Shown here one piece after another: positions 15,427 to 24,627 of a DNA stretch of 46,869 nt (the stretch's first letter is position 1; each line of letters starts with the position of its first letter). The position numbers were made by a program, and so were the translations under genes. The notes beneath the pieces are model-generated. The model saw only the letters and a list, made by a program, of their open reading frames with translations. It was not told where the DNA came from and did no database searches. Source of the DNA: CAVXAE01 sp044225565 (GTDB taxonomy: Bacteria > Pseudomonadota > Gammaproteobacteria > Steroidobacterales > Steroidobacteraceae); NCBI GenBank assembly GCA_044225565.1, contig JBGAIL010000012.1, positions 1 to 46,869 on the forward strand, given 5' to 3'.

Positions 15427-17037
15427 ATGAGAACCCCGAACCGCATCCTCCCGCTCGCCCTGTCCGCGCTGCTGTGCGCCTCCGCCGCTCTGGCTGCCTC
15501 GCCGGCCGCGAACCGCAGCCCGGCCCCCGGCACCTACGTCACCATCCCCGACACCATCGTCGCCGGCCCAGGCCTGAAGGCGGATGTGGAGCGGGGGCTC
15601 TTCTTCGTACGGGAGAACCGTGCGAAGGCGGACAGCCGCATCATCGCGGTGGCCTTCATCCGCTTCCCCGCACAGCAAACCGGCGGAGCGGGTCGCCCGC
15701 CCGTGTTCCTGCTGGCCGGCGGCCCGGGATCGGACTTCGATTTCAAGGACCCGGTGGAGATGCGTGCCGCACAGCGCCTGAGCCGCACGCGCGACCTCGT
15801 CTATATCAGCCAGCGCGGCAACCCCATTGCGCCCGGGTTGGTCGCGCAGATGTACACCCCATCCCGCACCGCGCCGCTGGACAAGCCCGCCACCGTCGAG
15901 AGCGTGCGGGAATCCCAGCGTGCCGCTTTCAAGGAAGCGCTGGATCAATGGACCGCACGTGGTGTCGACCCGAGCGGCTACGACATCCTCAACATCGTCG
16001 ACGACGTGCACGAGCTGCGCGCCGCGCTCGGCTACGACAAGCTGGTGCTCCGTGGCTGCAGCTTCGGCTCGCAGTGGAGCTTCTCCTACCTCAAGCGCTG
16101 GCCGCAGACCGTGGATCGCGCCTGGCTGAGCGGCGTGGAGCCGCTGGACTACGCCTACGACAGCCCGAAATGGCTCTGGAACTCGCTCACGCGCCTCGCT
16201 CAGCGTGCGGAGGCGGATCCGGCGATGAAGAAGGAGATTCCGCGCGGTGGCGTGATGCGTGCGTTGCAGGAAGTGGTCGAGAAGCTCGACGAGCAGCCGG
16301 CCACCGTCGCCATCGAAGATCCCAGGGCCGGCAAGCCGGTGAGCATCACGCTCGGCGCGAAGGACGTGCAGGACATCATCACCTACGGCGGCATGATGGG
16401 CGAGAGCCGCGACGAGCGGCTGGGCAACTGGCCGCGCTTCATCATCGAGATGCGGCGCGGCGACCTGCGTTATGCCGCTGCCATGGTGTGGGAGATGCGC
16501 ACTTTCGTGGAGGAGGGGGAGCCGCTCATCGGCGGCCTCATCGACAACAGCCTGGGCATCACCGCGAAGCGGGACGCGCAGCTGCTGGCGGAGCCCGAAG
16601 CGCGCTGGCTCGGCGACATCAACGACTTCTACCACAACACCCGCGACATCACGCCGACCCCGAATGTCGGTGACGCCTTCCGCGCCGATTGGCCGCTGGA
16701 GATGCCCGTGCTGCTGGTGAATGGCGACCTCGACTGGTCGACGCCCGTCGAGAATGCGCGCCACGCCAGCAAGTTCCTCAAGCATGGCGCCTACGTGGAA
16801 GTGGAAGGTGGCACGCACTGCGGCGAGACCGAAGACATGGTCGCGGAGCGCCCGCAGGAGATGGAGCAGCTCTACTCGTTCATCGACGCGGATTTCTCGA
16901 AGTCCACGCCCGAGCAGTTCTTCGCCACGCTGCCGAAGCGGGTGGTCTACCCGGCCATCCATTTCGTGCCGCCGGGAGGCGCCTCCCTGTACGAGCAGTG
17001 GCTCGCACAGCGCAAGAAGCGCCTCGCCGGCGGCTGA
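15427..17037 (+). CDS. Secreted alpha/beta hydrolase (S33/TAP-like)
   Basis: 536 residues with a clear signal peptide ending near LAAS (about residue 25). The oxyanion-hole motif LLAGGPGSD lies near residues 93-101 and the nucleophile elbow RGCSFGSQ gives S212. The acid residue is D434 or D436 in NGDLDWSTP, and H464 in GGTHCGE completes the triad. Size and motif order match tripeptidyl-aminopeptidase-like S33 hydrolases that remove residues from peptide N-termini or cleave esters. It ends 6 bp from the convergent receptor gene. Peptidase function fits the neighbourhood; esterase activity cannot be excluded. Confidence 0.82.
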   Translation: MRTPNRILPLALSALLCASAALAASPAANRSPAPGTYVTIPDTIVAGPGLKADVERGLFFVRENRAKADSRIIAVAFIRFPAQQTGGAGRPPVFLLAGGPGSDFDFKDPVEMRAAQRLSRTRDLVYISQRGNPIAPGLVAQMYTPSRTAPLDKPATVESVRESQRAAFKEALDQWTARGVDPSGYDILNIVDDVHELRAALGYDKLVLRGCSFGSQWSFSYLKRWPQTVDRAWLSGVEPLDYAYDSPKWLWNSLTRLAQRAEADPAMKKEIPRGGVMRALQEVVEKLDEQPATVAIEDPRAGKPVSITLGAKDVQDIITYGGMMGESRDERLGNWPRFIIEMRRGDLRYAAAMVWEMRTFVEEGEPLIGGLIDNSLGITAKRDAQLLAEPEARWLGDINDFYHNTRDITPTPNVGDAFRADWPLEMPVLLVNGDLDWSTPVENARHASKFLKHGAYVEVEGGTHCGETEDMVAERPQEMEQLYSFIDADFSKSTPEQFFATLPKRVVYPAIHFVPPGGASLYEQWLAQRKKRLAGG

Positions 17038-17043
17038 CGCCGC

Positions 17044-19425
17044 TCAGAACTTCTGCGAGAACCTCAACCCGATCGTGCGCGGCCGGTTGGAGTAGATGTA
17101 CGGATTCGTGCCGCAGACTCCCGTCGCGCATTCCGCGATGGTGAGGATCTGTGCCCGCTTGTCCGTCAGGTTCGAGACATAGAGCTCGAGCCCCAGCCCG
17201 TTGCGCTCCACGCCGGTCGAGACGTCCACCAGCGTGTACGCATCGTTCTTGCCGGTGAAGACGCGATCACCGGGCAGCAGATCCGAGTACGCGCTGCCGT
17301 TGTACACCGCGGCGCCCTGCGCGAACGCTTCGTACGAGCCGAGGCTGAACTTGTAGCGCGCCGTGAGGTTGGTCTTGAATTTGGCCGACACCGGCAGCCG
17401 CGTGCCGCTCGGCGCATCCGGGTTGTCTTCGTCGCCGCCGCCTATGTAGGCCTCGGTGAGCTTCGCATCGAGATACGAGAATCCGCCGGTGAGGGTGAGC
17501 GCCGGAGTGGCCGCCCAGGCGAGCTCGCCCTCGACGCCCTTCACTTCGGCGGCGCCCGCGTTGCGCACCACGGAGAGGCCCGCGCCGCTCGGCGGCAGGA
17601 ACGAGAACTGGATGTCCTTCAGCTTCTCGAAGAAGATGTCGCCGTTGAAGCGCAGGCGGTTGTCGAGCCAGGTGGTCTTCCAGCCGATCTCGTGGTTGGC
17701 CAGATACTCCGTCTTGTACGGCGGCACCGTGGCGTTGCGGTTGATGCCGCCCGGCCGGAAGCCGCGCGAGAAGGTGGCGTAGACCATCTTGTCGTCGGTC
17801 ACGTGATAGCTCAGCGTGAACTTCGGCACCGTGCCGGTCTCGCTCACGGCATCGTCCAGGTTGGTGCAGGGCGCCGTGCGGAACGGCGTCGGCGAGAAGC
17901 AGAGCGCCTCGCCGTAGTTGCTGCTGTACCCCGCGCCGTACCCGAAGAAGCCCGCCAGTGAGTTCTCCGTCTTGAAGACGCGCACGCCGCCGGTGAGGCT
18001 CAGCTTCTCGGTGATGTCGTAGGTGATCTCGCCGAAGAGCGCGCGCTCCTTGTCCTGGCGCTGCTGGCTGGTGAGCCAGATGGTGCCCGGCAACCCCCCC
18101 ACGGAAATCGACGAGGCGAGGCCGTCCACGCGATAGTCCTGGAAGATCGAGTGATCCTGCTTCTGCAGGAACAGGCCGGCCACGAAGCGCACCCGCCAGT
18201 CTTGCGGAGAGGCGATGCGCAGCTCGTGGCTCTGCTTCTTGTAATGGTCCGCGCCCTGGATGTACTGCGAGGGGTTCGCGAGCGGCACGCCGTCGTCGCC
18301 GTACCACGAGCCGCCCGAGCCGTAGAGCACGTCGTAGAAATAGGAATAGTCGGAGTAGTCGAGGTTCGTCACGTCGTCGCGCTTCAGGTACGCGCCGGCG
18401 TACGTGACGTCGAAGTTGCTGACCTTGCCCTGGATGGTGAGCGCGGCCTGCCACCACTTGTCCCTGAAGTTGTCCTCGTAGAAGTGGGTGCGCTCGAGGT
18501 CGCCGACGCTCGGCTCGATGGCGAAGCCGCCGTTGAACTGGGTTCGCTGCGCCATGAGCATGGGCGAGATCGTCCACGAGTCGTTGAGGTCGATGCTCAG
18601 CGCGGCGCGTGCGCCGTACGTATCGCCGTCGTTGTAGTTCTTTTTGGCGGTGAGCTGGGCGCGTTCGCAGCCTGCGGGCAGCGTCGGGGCATTGCTGACG
18701 CATCCGCCCGACGTCGGAAAGGTGCGTTGGCCCGGCACGTTGTCGATATAGCCCGCATCGTGGTCGTACCATCCGACGAGGCGAACCGCGGACGCTTCGC
18801 CGAGCGGAATGTTGACGAAGCCTTCGGCCACGTAACCCTGGTCACCCGACTTCACGGTGTTGGCCTCGAGGTCGTAGCCCGCATCGAACTTCGTCGGATC
18901 CGGCTTGTTGGTGATGATGCGCAGCGTGCCCGCTTCGGAGCTCGCGCCATACAGCGTTCCTTGCGGACCTGCCAGGGACTCGACTCGCGCGATGTCGTAC
19001 ATGTGGATGTCGAGCGAGCCCTGAATGGTGGTGACGGGCTGCTCGTCGAGATACACGCCCACGCTCGGCTGCGAGGTGGAGTGGTTGCCGTTCTCGCCGC
19101 TCGCGATGCCGCGCATGTAGATGAAAGAGAAGCCGGGTGCCGTCGTCTGGAACGCGACGCTGGGCAGGAATTGCGCGAAATCCGCGAAGTTGGAGGTGTG
19201 CAGCTCTTCGAGCTTGGTGCCGCTCAGCGCGTTCACCGCGATGGGCACGTCCTGCAGGCTCTCGTCGCGCTTCTGCGCGGAGACCACCACTTCTTCGAGA
19301 CCTCCCGTGTCTTCCGGCTCCTGCGCGTGGGCGACGGGGGTGACCGTGAGTGCGCCGGCGGCCAGCGGGACGCTGGTGAGGGTGAGGCCGGCCCGGTTCA
19401 GCTTTCTCTTGCGACTGCGCGTCAT
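17044..19425 (-). CDS. TonB-dependent receptor (no STN domain)
   Basis: 793 residues. A basic N-terminus and hydrophobic stretch form a signal peptide ending near VAHA (residue 34). A TonB box-like LEEVVVSAQKRDE follows at about 43-55, then the plug (DVPIAVNALSG, GPQGTLYGASSEAGTLRIIT) and the barrel ending GLRFSQKF. A good Shine-Dalgarno (CGGAGA) precedes the start. The TPR-sulfotransferase gene lies 49 bp upstream on the same strand, so both probably form one operon. The style (QKRDESLQDVPIAV) is that of receptors for large organic substrates in scavenging proteobacteria; the ligand is unknown. Confidence 0.9.
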   Translation of the reverse strand: MTRSRKRKLNRAGLTLTSVPLAAGALTVTPVAHAQEPEDTGGLEEVVVSAQKRDESLQDVPIAVNALSGTKLEELHTSNFADFAQFLPSVAFQTTAPGFSFIYMRGIASGENGNHSTSQPSVGVYLDEQPVTTIQGSLDIHMYDIARVESLAGPQGTLYGASSEAGTLRIITNKPDPTKFDAGYDLEANTVKSGDQGYVAEGFVNIPLGEASAVRLVGWYDHDAGYIDNVPGQRTFPTSGGCVSNAPTLPAGCERAQLTAKKNYNDGDTYGARAALSIDLNDSWTISPMLMAQRTQFNGGFAIEPSVGDLERTHFYEDNFRDKWWQAALTIQGKVSNFDVTYAGAYLKRDDVTNLDYSDYSYFYDVLYGSGGSWYGDDGVPLANPSQYIQGADHYKKQSHELRIASPQDWRVRFVAGLFLQKQDHSIFQDYRVDGLASSISVGGLPGTIWLTSQQRQDKERALFGEITYDITEKLSLTGGVRVFKTENSLAGFFGYGAGYSSNYGEALCFSPTPFRTAPCTNLDDAVSETGTVPKFTLSYHVTDDKMVYATFSRGFRPGGINRNATVPPYKTEYLANHEIGWKTTWLDNRLRFNGDIFFEKLKDIQFSFLPPSGAGLSVVRNAGAAEVKGVEGELAWAATPALTLTGGFSYLDAKLTEAYIGGGDEDNPDAPSGTRLPVSAKFKTNLTARYKFSLGSYEAFAQGAAVYNGSAYSDLLPGDRVFTGKNDAYTLVDVSTGVERNGLGLELYVSNLTDKRAQILTIAECATGVCGTNPYIYSNRPRTIGLRFSQKF

Positions 19426-19474
19426 GGAGAGATCTCCGTTCGATGTGGGGCGGAAGTTTTCGGGTGGAAAGGGC

Positions 19475-21388
19475 TCATGCGGCGGCTCGTGGTCCGCCTT
19501 CGAGCAGCGGGGCGAGCACGGCTTTCAGCGGTCCGAGCCAGGGCTCGTAGTGCCGCCAGTGATCGATGCCGTCCTTGTAGATGGGGCGACGCACCTGCTC
19601 GGAGCTCGCCGTGCGCACCGCACGCTCGTTGTCGTGGAAGCGCAGGCAGCGCTCATCGAACGGCAGGCCGCAGTATTCGAGCAGCGCGCGCACCTGGGAT
19701 TCGGTGTGCTCGACCATCGTCTCGTACTCGACGCGATGGATCTTCCCGGGCTGCACCTGCTCGAAATGCGTCATCAGCTCGACGTAGTCGCAGTAGTAGC
19801 GCCCGATGTCTTCCAGGCTGTACGTGAAATGCTGGCCGCGCGCGAAGTGCTGCTTGTAGCCCGAGAAGCAGCAGGCGAGCGGGTGTCGCCGCGCGTCGAT
19901 GATCCTGGCGTTGGGCAGCGCGAGGCGGATGAGCCCCGCGTGCATGAAGTTGTTCGGCATCTTGTCGATGAAGAACGGCTTGCCGGTCTTGCGATAGATG
20001 CGCGTGCGCTCCAGATACCGCTCGCCGAGCGAGCGCAGCTCTTCCGCGTCGAGCGTGGCGAGCACGTCGGGATACTTCGTGGCCTGGGCCCGCGTGCGGC
20101 GCTCGCCGAGGCGGCGTGCCATGGTGATGAGCTCCGGCAGCTCCTGCGTGCCTTCCACCAGGGGATGGCTCGAAAGAACCTGCTCGAGCAGCGTGGAGCC
20201 CGCGCGCGGCAGGCCCACGATGAAGATGGGCTCGGACGAAGGCGCGCCCTGGCCGGCCCGCTCCTCGAAGAATTCCCGTGTGAAGAGAGCTTTGGAGCGT
20301 TGCACGTGCGCGGAAAGGTCTGCGGCGTCGTACGTGACGATGGACCGGCGCAGCTGGTTGCCTTCGGCGTAATGCTGGAAGGACGCTGCGTAGTCTCCAG
20401 CGTCCTCGAACGCCTTGCCGAGCGCGAAATGGAAGTGGAAGCGCTCTTCCACCGTGAGATCCCTGCGCTCGAGCTGCCCGCGCATGGTGTCGAGGTCGTC
20501 CGCCGTGAAGCAGGCGGTTTTGAGATTGGCGAGGCTCCAGTACGCCTCGCCGAGCTTCGGGGACAGCTCGATGCTGCGCCGATAGGCTTTCACACAATCC
20601 TCTCGGCGACCCGCGGTGCGCAGCGCGTGCCCGTAGCTCATCCAGATTCGGGGCTGGCGCGGGTACTCGGAGAGCACGCCTTCGTACGCTGCGATGGACT
20701 GCCGGCCTTCGCCGATGCGCGCGAAGATGGCCGCCTGCAGGTTGCGGTAGCCGGGATTGTCCGGGTCCACGCTCAGCAGCAGCTCCACCTCCCGCAGCGC
20801 GTCGCCCCAGCGGTGCTGGCGGTGCAGCACGACGGCGTAGTTGTGGCGCGCGGCCTCGAAGCTGGGCGCGAGCTCCAGGCAGCGGGCCAGCAACTTCTCG
20901 GCGTCGTCGTAGCGGCCGAGGCGGGCGCCCACTTCCGCGAGCATGCGGATGGCGGGCACGTCCGTCGGGAACGATTTGAGGTGGGCGCGGAGCAGGGATT
21001 CGGCCACCGCGAGCCGGTTCTCGCAGAGTGCCGCGGCGGGCTCCAGCAGCCGGGGGTCCCGGGTGGCGACCTTGATGTGTCGGGCATAGGCGGCGTTGGC
21101 ACCGTCCGTGTCCCCGTTCGCCAGCAGCTGGTCGCCCAGGGCGCGCCAGCCGTCCACCAGGTTCGGGTCCAGTGCCAACGCCTCGCGCAGCGCGGCGGCC
21201 GCCTCGATGCCACGGCCATTCTGGCCGAGGGCCAGGCCGCGCAGGAGGGTGGCCAGGGGATGCTCGGGGGCCACCTTGAGGATTTCTTCCGTCTGCTCCA
21301 GCGCCAGAACTGGACGCACGTTCAACAAGTGCGCCGCGTGCGCGAGCGCCACATCGACCGTACCCTTGGGATCCGGGCTGACCGGCAT
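19475..21388 (-). CDS. TPR-containing sulfotransferase family protein
   Basis: 637 residues from ATG 21388 (MPVSPDPKG); the frame is open upstream but that part shows no family similarity. Residues about 1-330 are tandem TPR units (for example AAAALREALALDPNLVDGWRALGDQ, DDAEKLLARCLELAPSFEAARHNYA). From 385 a sulfotransferase domain begins with the PAPS 5'-phosphosulfate loop PIFIVGLPRAGSTLLEQ (387-403); later FIDKMPNNFMHAGLI and ARRHPLACCFSGYKQHFA are typical of the family. No signal peptide is seen, so it is probably cytoplasmic. The acceptor is unknown. Such genes often sit beside TonB receptors, as here, but the functional link is not established. Confidence 0.87.
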   Translation of the reverse strand: MPVSPDPKGTVDVALAHAAHLLNVRPVLALEQTEEILKVAPEHPLATLLRGLALGQNGRGIEAAAALREALALDPNLVDGWRALGDQLLANGDTDGANAAYARHIKVATRDPRLLEPAAALCENRLAVAESLLRAHLKSFPTDVPAIRMLAEVGARLGRYDDAEKLLARCLELAPSFEAARHNYAVVLHRQHRWGDALREVELLLSVDPDNPGYRNLQAAIFARIGEGRQSIAAYEGVLSEYPRQPRIWMSYGHALRTAGRREDCVKAYRRSIELSPKLGEAYWSLANLKTACFTADDLDTMRGQLERRDLTVEERFHFHFALGKAFEDAGDYAASFQHYAEGNQLRRSIVTYDAADLSAHVQRSKALFTREFFEERAGQGAPSSEPIFIVGLPRAGSTLLEQVLSSHPLVEGTQELPELITMARRLGERRTRAQATKYPDVLATLDAEELRSLGERYLERTRIYRKTGKPFFIDKMPNNFMHAGLIRLALPNARIIDARRHPLACCFSGYKQHFARGQHFTYSLEDIGRYYCDYVELMTHFEQVQPGKIHRVEYETMVEHTESQVRALLEYCGLPFDERCLRFHDNERAVRTASSEQVRRPIYKDGIDHWRHYEPWLGPLKAVLAPLLEGGPRAAA

Positions 21389-21569
21389 CGCTGGACCTTG
21401 TAATAAAGGCTCGGGAGCTGGGCTATGAGAAACCGGACGGCAGCCGTTTGTCAAACTCGTTGGCCTCCCGCAACAGGCGCGTGCCCCTGCCGGGGGCGAT
21501 ATCTGTGCGGTGCGACCTTGTCTTCGCGGGGCTCCCGGCATAAGTAGGCGGGGCTTGCGAGGAGTCCTC

Positions 21570-23603
21570 ATGCGTCGGAATCTTTTTTGGGCCGCCCTGT
21601 TGCTGGGCGCCTCGGCCGCCCTGTGCGCCGCCGAGCGCAATCCGGTTCGTCCCCCTGCGGCATCCGATGGCGGCGCCCAGCGACTGATCGTCAAATATCG
21701 AGCAGTGCGTGACGCTGCCGGCGTGCGTGTGGAATCCACGGAGTCCCGGCAGCGTTTGCTCGCCAAACGGGCAGGTTTCGCGATTCGCCGCACGCGGGAG
21801 ATTTCGCCGGACATGCAGGCGCTGGATCTGGGGCCGGAGGTATCACGCGAAGCGCTGGTGCGGGCACTCGCGCGCCTGCGCGCCGACCCTGAAGTCGAGT
21901 TCGCCGATGTCGACCATCGCCGCTCCATCCATGCGGTGCCGAACGATCCGTTGCACGACGGCCAGTGGTTCCTGAAGAACGTCGAGGCAGCGGCGATCGA
22001 TGCGCAGGCCGCGTGGGACACCACCTCCGGCAGCAAGGGCGTGGTGATCGCGGTGCTGGATACGGGCGTGCGCTTCGATCATCAGGATCTCAAGAAGGCC
22101 AGCGAGGCCGGGCGGCTGCTGCCGGGCTACGATTTCGTGTCGCCCGAGGCCGGCGGCACGTTCAAGACGGCGAACGACGGCAATGGTCGCGACAGCGACC
22201 CTTCCGATCCGGGCGACTGGATCTCCACCGCCGACACGTCCGCCGCGCCGTTCACCGATTGCGAGGTGGCGGACAGCTCGTGGCACGGCACGCGGGTGTC
22301 CGGGATCATCGGCGCGCTCAGCAACAACGGCGTCGGCGTCTCGGGGATCGACTGGAACGGCTGGATATTGCCGGTGCGCGTGCTCGGCAAGTGCGGTGGC
22401 TTCGATTCGGACGTGATCGCCGGCATGCGCTGGGCGGCGGGCCTGCACGTGAGCGGCGTGCCGGACAACCCTCATCCGGCGAAGGTGCTGAACATGAGCC
22501 TCGGTGGCGCGACGCCGTGCTCGACCAGCTATCAGAACGCGGTGAACGAGCTGGCCGCCATCGGCGTGCTGGTGGTGGTGTCCGCGGGCAACGAGAGCGG
22601 GCCGGTGGATGCGCCGGCGAACTGTGCCGGCGTGGTGGGCGTCGCCGGTGTGCGGCACGCAGGCACGAAAGTGGGATTCAGCAGCCTGGGGCCGGAAGTG
22701 GCGCTCAGCGCGCCGGGCGGCAACTGCGGCTCGGTCAGCGGCAACTGCGCCTACACGCTGGATACCACCACCAACACCGGCACGACGTCGCCGGGCACCA
22801 ATGGCTACACGGATGCATCCAACTACAACATCGGCACCAGCTTCTCCTCGCCCATCGTCGCGGGCATCGCGGCGCTCATGAGCTCGGTGAACGGCAATCT
22901 CGGGGCGTCTCAATTGAGAGACCGGCTGCGGGAGAGCGCGGTCACCTTCCCGCACGTGGCCACGCTGCCCGATTGTCACGCGCCGGTGGATGCGACGGAC
23001 ATCCAGGACACCGAATGCAACTGCACCGCGGACACCTGCGGAGCGGGCATGGCGAATGCGCGTGAGGCCGTGGCCGATGCATCGCGGCCGATCGCTGCCA
23101 TTTCCGCGCCCGACACGTTCGCCCCGGGTGATGAGGTGAGCCTGGATGCGAGCGGGAGCGTCGCCGCGTGCGATCGCACGATCGCCAGCTATTCGTGGGC
23201 GGTGGTGGATCCGGGGGCGAGCCCGCCGGCCATCGTGGGTGCCAATTCGGCGAATGCCTCGGTGACGGCGCCTGCGACCGACCCGTTCGTGATCCGCCTG
23301 ACGGTGACGGACGACGCAGGCCTTCAGGACACGGCCGACATCACCATCGAGCCGACGTCGTCGAGCACTTCGGCGCCGGCGTCCGCCGGAAATGCAAATA
23401 CTGCATGTCCGGTGCCGATCACCATCGCGCAGACGCCGACGACACCGACCTCGGAGAAGAAGAAGGGTGGCGGCGGCGCCAGCGACCCGTTGTGGGTGCT
23501 GGCGCTCGCGACGCTGCTGGTGGCGAGGCTCAGTGCTTGGATTCGCGACGGCGCAGCAGATCGGCGTCGCGCTTGTCCTGCTCGCCGTGCCTGGCATGCT
23601 TGA
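21570..23603 (+). CDS. Secreted subtilisin-like (S8) serine protease with PKD-like domain and sorting-signal-like tail
   Basis: 677 residues from ATG 21570, preceded by GGAG at 21561. Order: signal peptide (about 1-22), inhibitor-like propeptide with SRQRLLAKRAGF and PDMQALDLG, then the catalytic domain with D164 in VLDTGVRFDHQD, H239 in SSWHGTRVSG and S424 in GTSFSSPIVAG. A PKD-like domain covers about 505-600. The C-terminus reads KKGGGGASD from about 631, a hydrophobic stretch (PLWVLALATLLVA) and then a basic end, the layout of GlyGly-CTERM/rhombosortase substrates. The last 74 bp overlap the convergent small gene, and the final 20 residues look like antisense of it. Extracellular protein degradation is the likely job. 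Confidence 0.88.
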   Translation: MRRNLFWAALLLGASAALCAAERNPVRPPAASDGGAQRLIVKYRAVRDAAGVRVESTESRQRLLAKRAGFAIRRTREISPDMQALDLGPEVSREALVRALARLRADPEVEFADVDHRRSIHAVPNDPLHDGQWFLKNVEAAAIDAQAAWDTTSGSKGVVIAVLDTGVRFDHQDLKKASEAGRLLPGYDFVSPEAGGTFKTANDGNGRDSDPSDPGDWISTADTSAAPFTDCEVADSSWHGTRVSGIIGALSNNGVGVSGIDWNGWILPVRVLGKCGGFDSDVIAGMRWAAGLHVSGVPDNPHPAKVLNMSLGGATPCSTSYQNAVNELAAIGVLVVVSAGNESGPVDAPANCAGVVGVAGVRHAGTKVGFSSLGPEVALSAPGGNCGSVSGNCAYTLDTTTNTGTTSPGTNGYTDASNYNIGTSFSSPIVAGIAALMSSVNGNLGASQLRDRLRESAVTFPHVATLPDCHAPVDATDIQDTECNCTADTCGAGMANAREAVADASRPIAAISAPDTFAPGDEVSLDASGSVAACDRTIASYSWAVVDPGASPPAIVGANSANASVTAPATDPFVIRLTVTDDAGLQDTADITIEPTSSSTSAPASAGNANTACPVPITIAQTPTTPTSEKKKGGGGASDPLWVLALATLLVARLSAWIRDGAADRRRACPARRAWHA

Positions 23604-23763
23604 GGGCTTCCTGCTCCGCAGGCGTCAGCCCTTCCTGCGCTTCGGCCGCCGAGCCTTCCAGCTTCTCGCCGCTCGCCTTCTTCTTCTCGACGAACTCGCG
23701 GGTCTTCTCGTTGTAGTGACGCGCGGACTCGTAATCACCTTCACCTTGCACTTTGCCGGCCAT
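23530..23763 (-). CDS. Conserved small charged protein, function unknown
   Basis: 77 residues beginning MAGKVQGEGDYESARHYNE, a start recognisable from small proteobacterial proteins of unknown function. It is rich in Glu/Lys, helical in appearance and lacks a signal or membrane segment. A strong Shine-Dalgarno (GAGGAGCG) precedes ATG 23763, supporting translation. Its 3' end overlaps the end of the S8 protease gene tail to tail. No specific function can be given. Confidence 0.7.
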   Translation of the reverse strand: MAGKVQGEGDYESARHYNEKTREFVEKKKASGEKLEGSAAEAQEGLTPAEQEALKHARHGEQDKRDADLLRRRESKH

Positions 23764-23892
23764 GACACGCTCCTCAGCTAGGGTGCCCAGACCGGAGCAA
23801 AGCGCGTACCCGGGAATGGTGCCGCGGGCTCGGGCGAGCGCAGTCGCGGCGGAAGGCGTATCGCAGACGGCCCGCTGCCGGGGACGTGCGAT

Positions 23893-24627
23893 TCAGTCCA
23901 GCAGCCGCTCCGCCTGGTCCAGCCAGGGTTTCTGGGCCTTGCGATAGTGCGCGGGGGCGATGCGCGCGCCGTCCAGCAAGTCTTGAATCACCTTGCGGGC
24001 CTCGTCACGCCGGCCGTTGTCCTTCAGCAGCTGCGCGTAGCGCACGGCGGCCTCGGCGCCCGGAAAGTAGGGCGCCAGCACCGCATACTCCTCCATCGCC
24101 TTCTCGACGCTCCCTTCCGCCTCGAGCGCGCGCGCGTACAACAGATGCCCCTCCGGCGATTTGAAGTCCGGGTTCAGGCGGATGAGCTCGTCCAGCGTGG
24201 CTCTGGCCGCGGCGGCATCGCCCTTGCCGAACTGCGCCTTCGCCAGCCCCAGCATCAGATTCGGATCGTGCTCGTACAGCCCGGTGAGGATCTGCCGGTA
24301 GTTCTCGATCGCCAGATCGTACCGGCCCTGGCGGATCAGCTCGTCCGCGTACCGCTGTCGGCTCGCGACACCACCGGTGACGCGAGCCTCGTTCTCGTAG
24401 CGCCGCAGATCTGCCGTCGGGTCCATCGCTTGCTTCAGGCCGCGGCGCGCGCGCTGCGCCGTGCGACTGCCGAAGAGCTCCGGCAGGATCTCCACGGCCA
24501 CGTAGGCGATGATGCCGGGGAAGAAGAGCAACGCAAGCACCCAGATCCAGATCTGGTTCCGCCCGGTCTTGATGCAGTGGATGATCAGCGAGGCCTGGAT
24601 GACGATGGAAAGGATCAGTAAACCCAT
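23893..24627 (-). CDS. Membrane-anchored TPR protein
   Basis: 244 residues from ATG 24627, which has a GGAGGTT Shine-Dalgarno and overlaps the end of the upstream receptor gene by 13 bp; the longer upstream frame is a receptor shadow. Two membrane helices come first (MGLLILSIVIQASLIIHCI and IWIWVLALLFFPGIIAYVAV), resembling a PLDc_N-type anchor, followed by Arg-rich linker residues and cytoplasmic TPR-like repeats from about 85 to 220 (YDLAIENYRQILTGL, GDAAAARATLDELIRLNPD). It is the third gene of the PQQ dehydrogenase/receptor operon. Probably a scaffold for other envelope proteins; nothing ties it to a specific partner. Confidence 0.75.
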   Translation of the reverse strand: MGLLILSIVIQASLIIHCIKTGRNQIWIWVLALLFFPGIIAYVAVEILPELFGSRTAQRARRGLKQAMDPTADLRRYENEARVTGGVASRQRYADELIRQGRYDLAIENYRQILTGLYEHDPNLMLGLAKAQFGKGDAAAARATLDELIRLNPDFKSPEGHLLYARALEAEGSVEKAMEEYAVLAPYFPGAEAAVRYAQLLKDNGRRDEARKVIQDLLDGARIAPAHYRKAQKPWLDQAERLLD

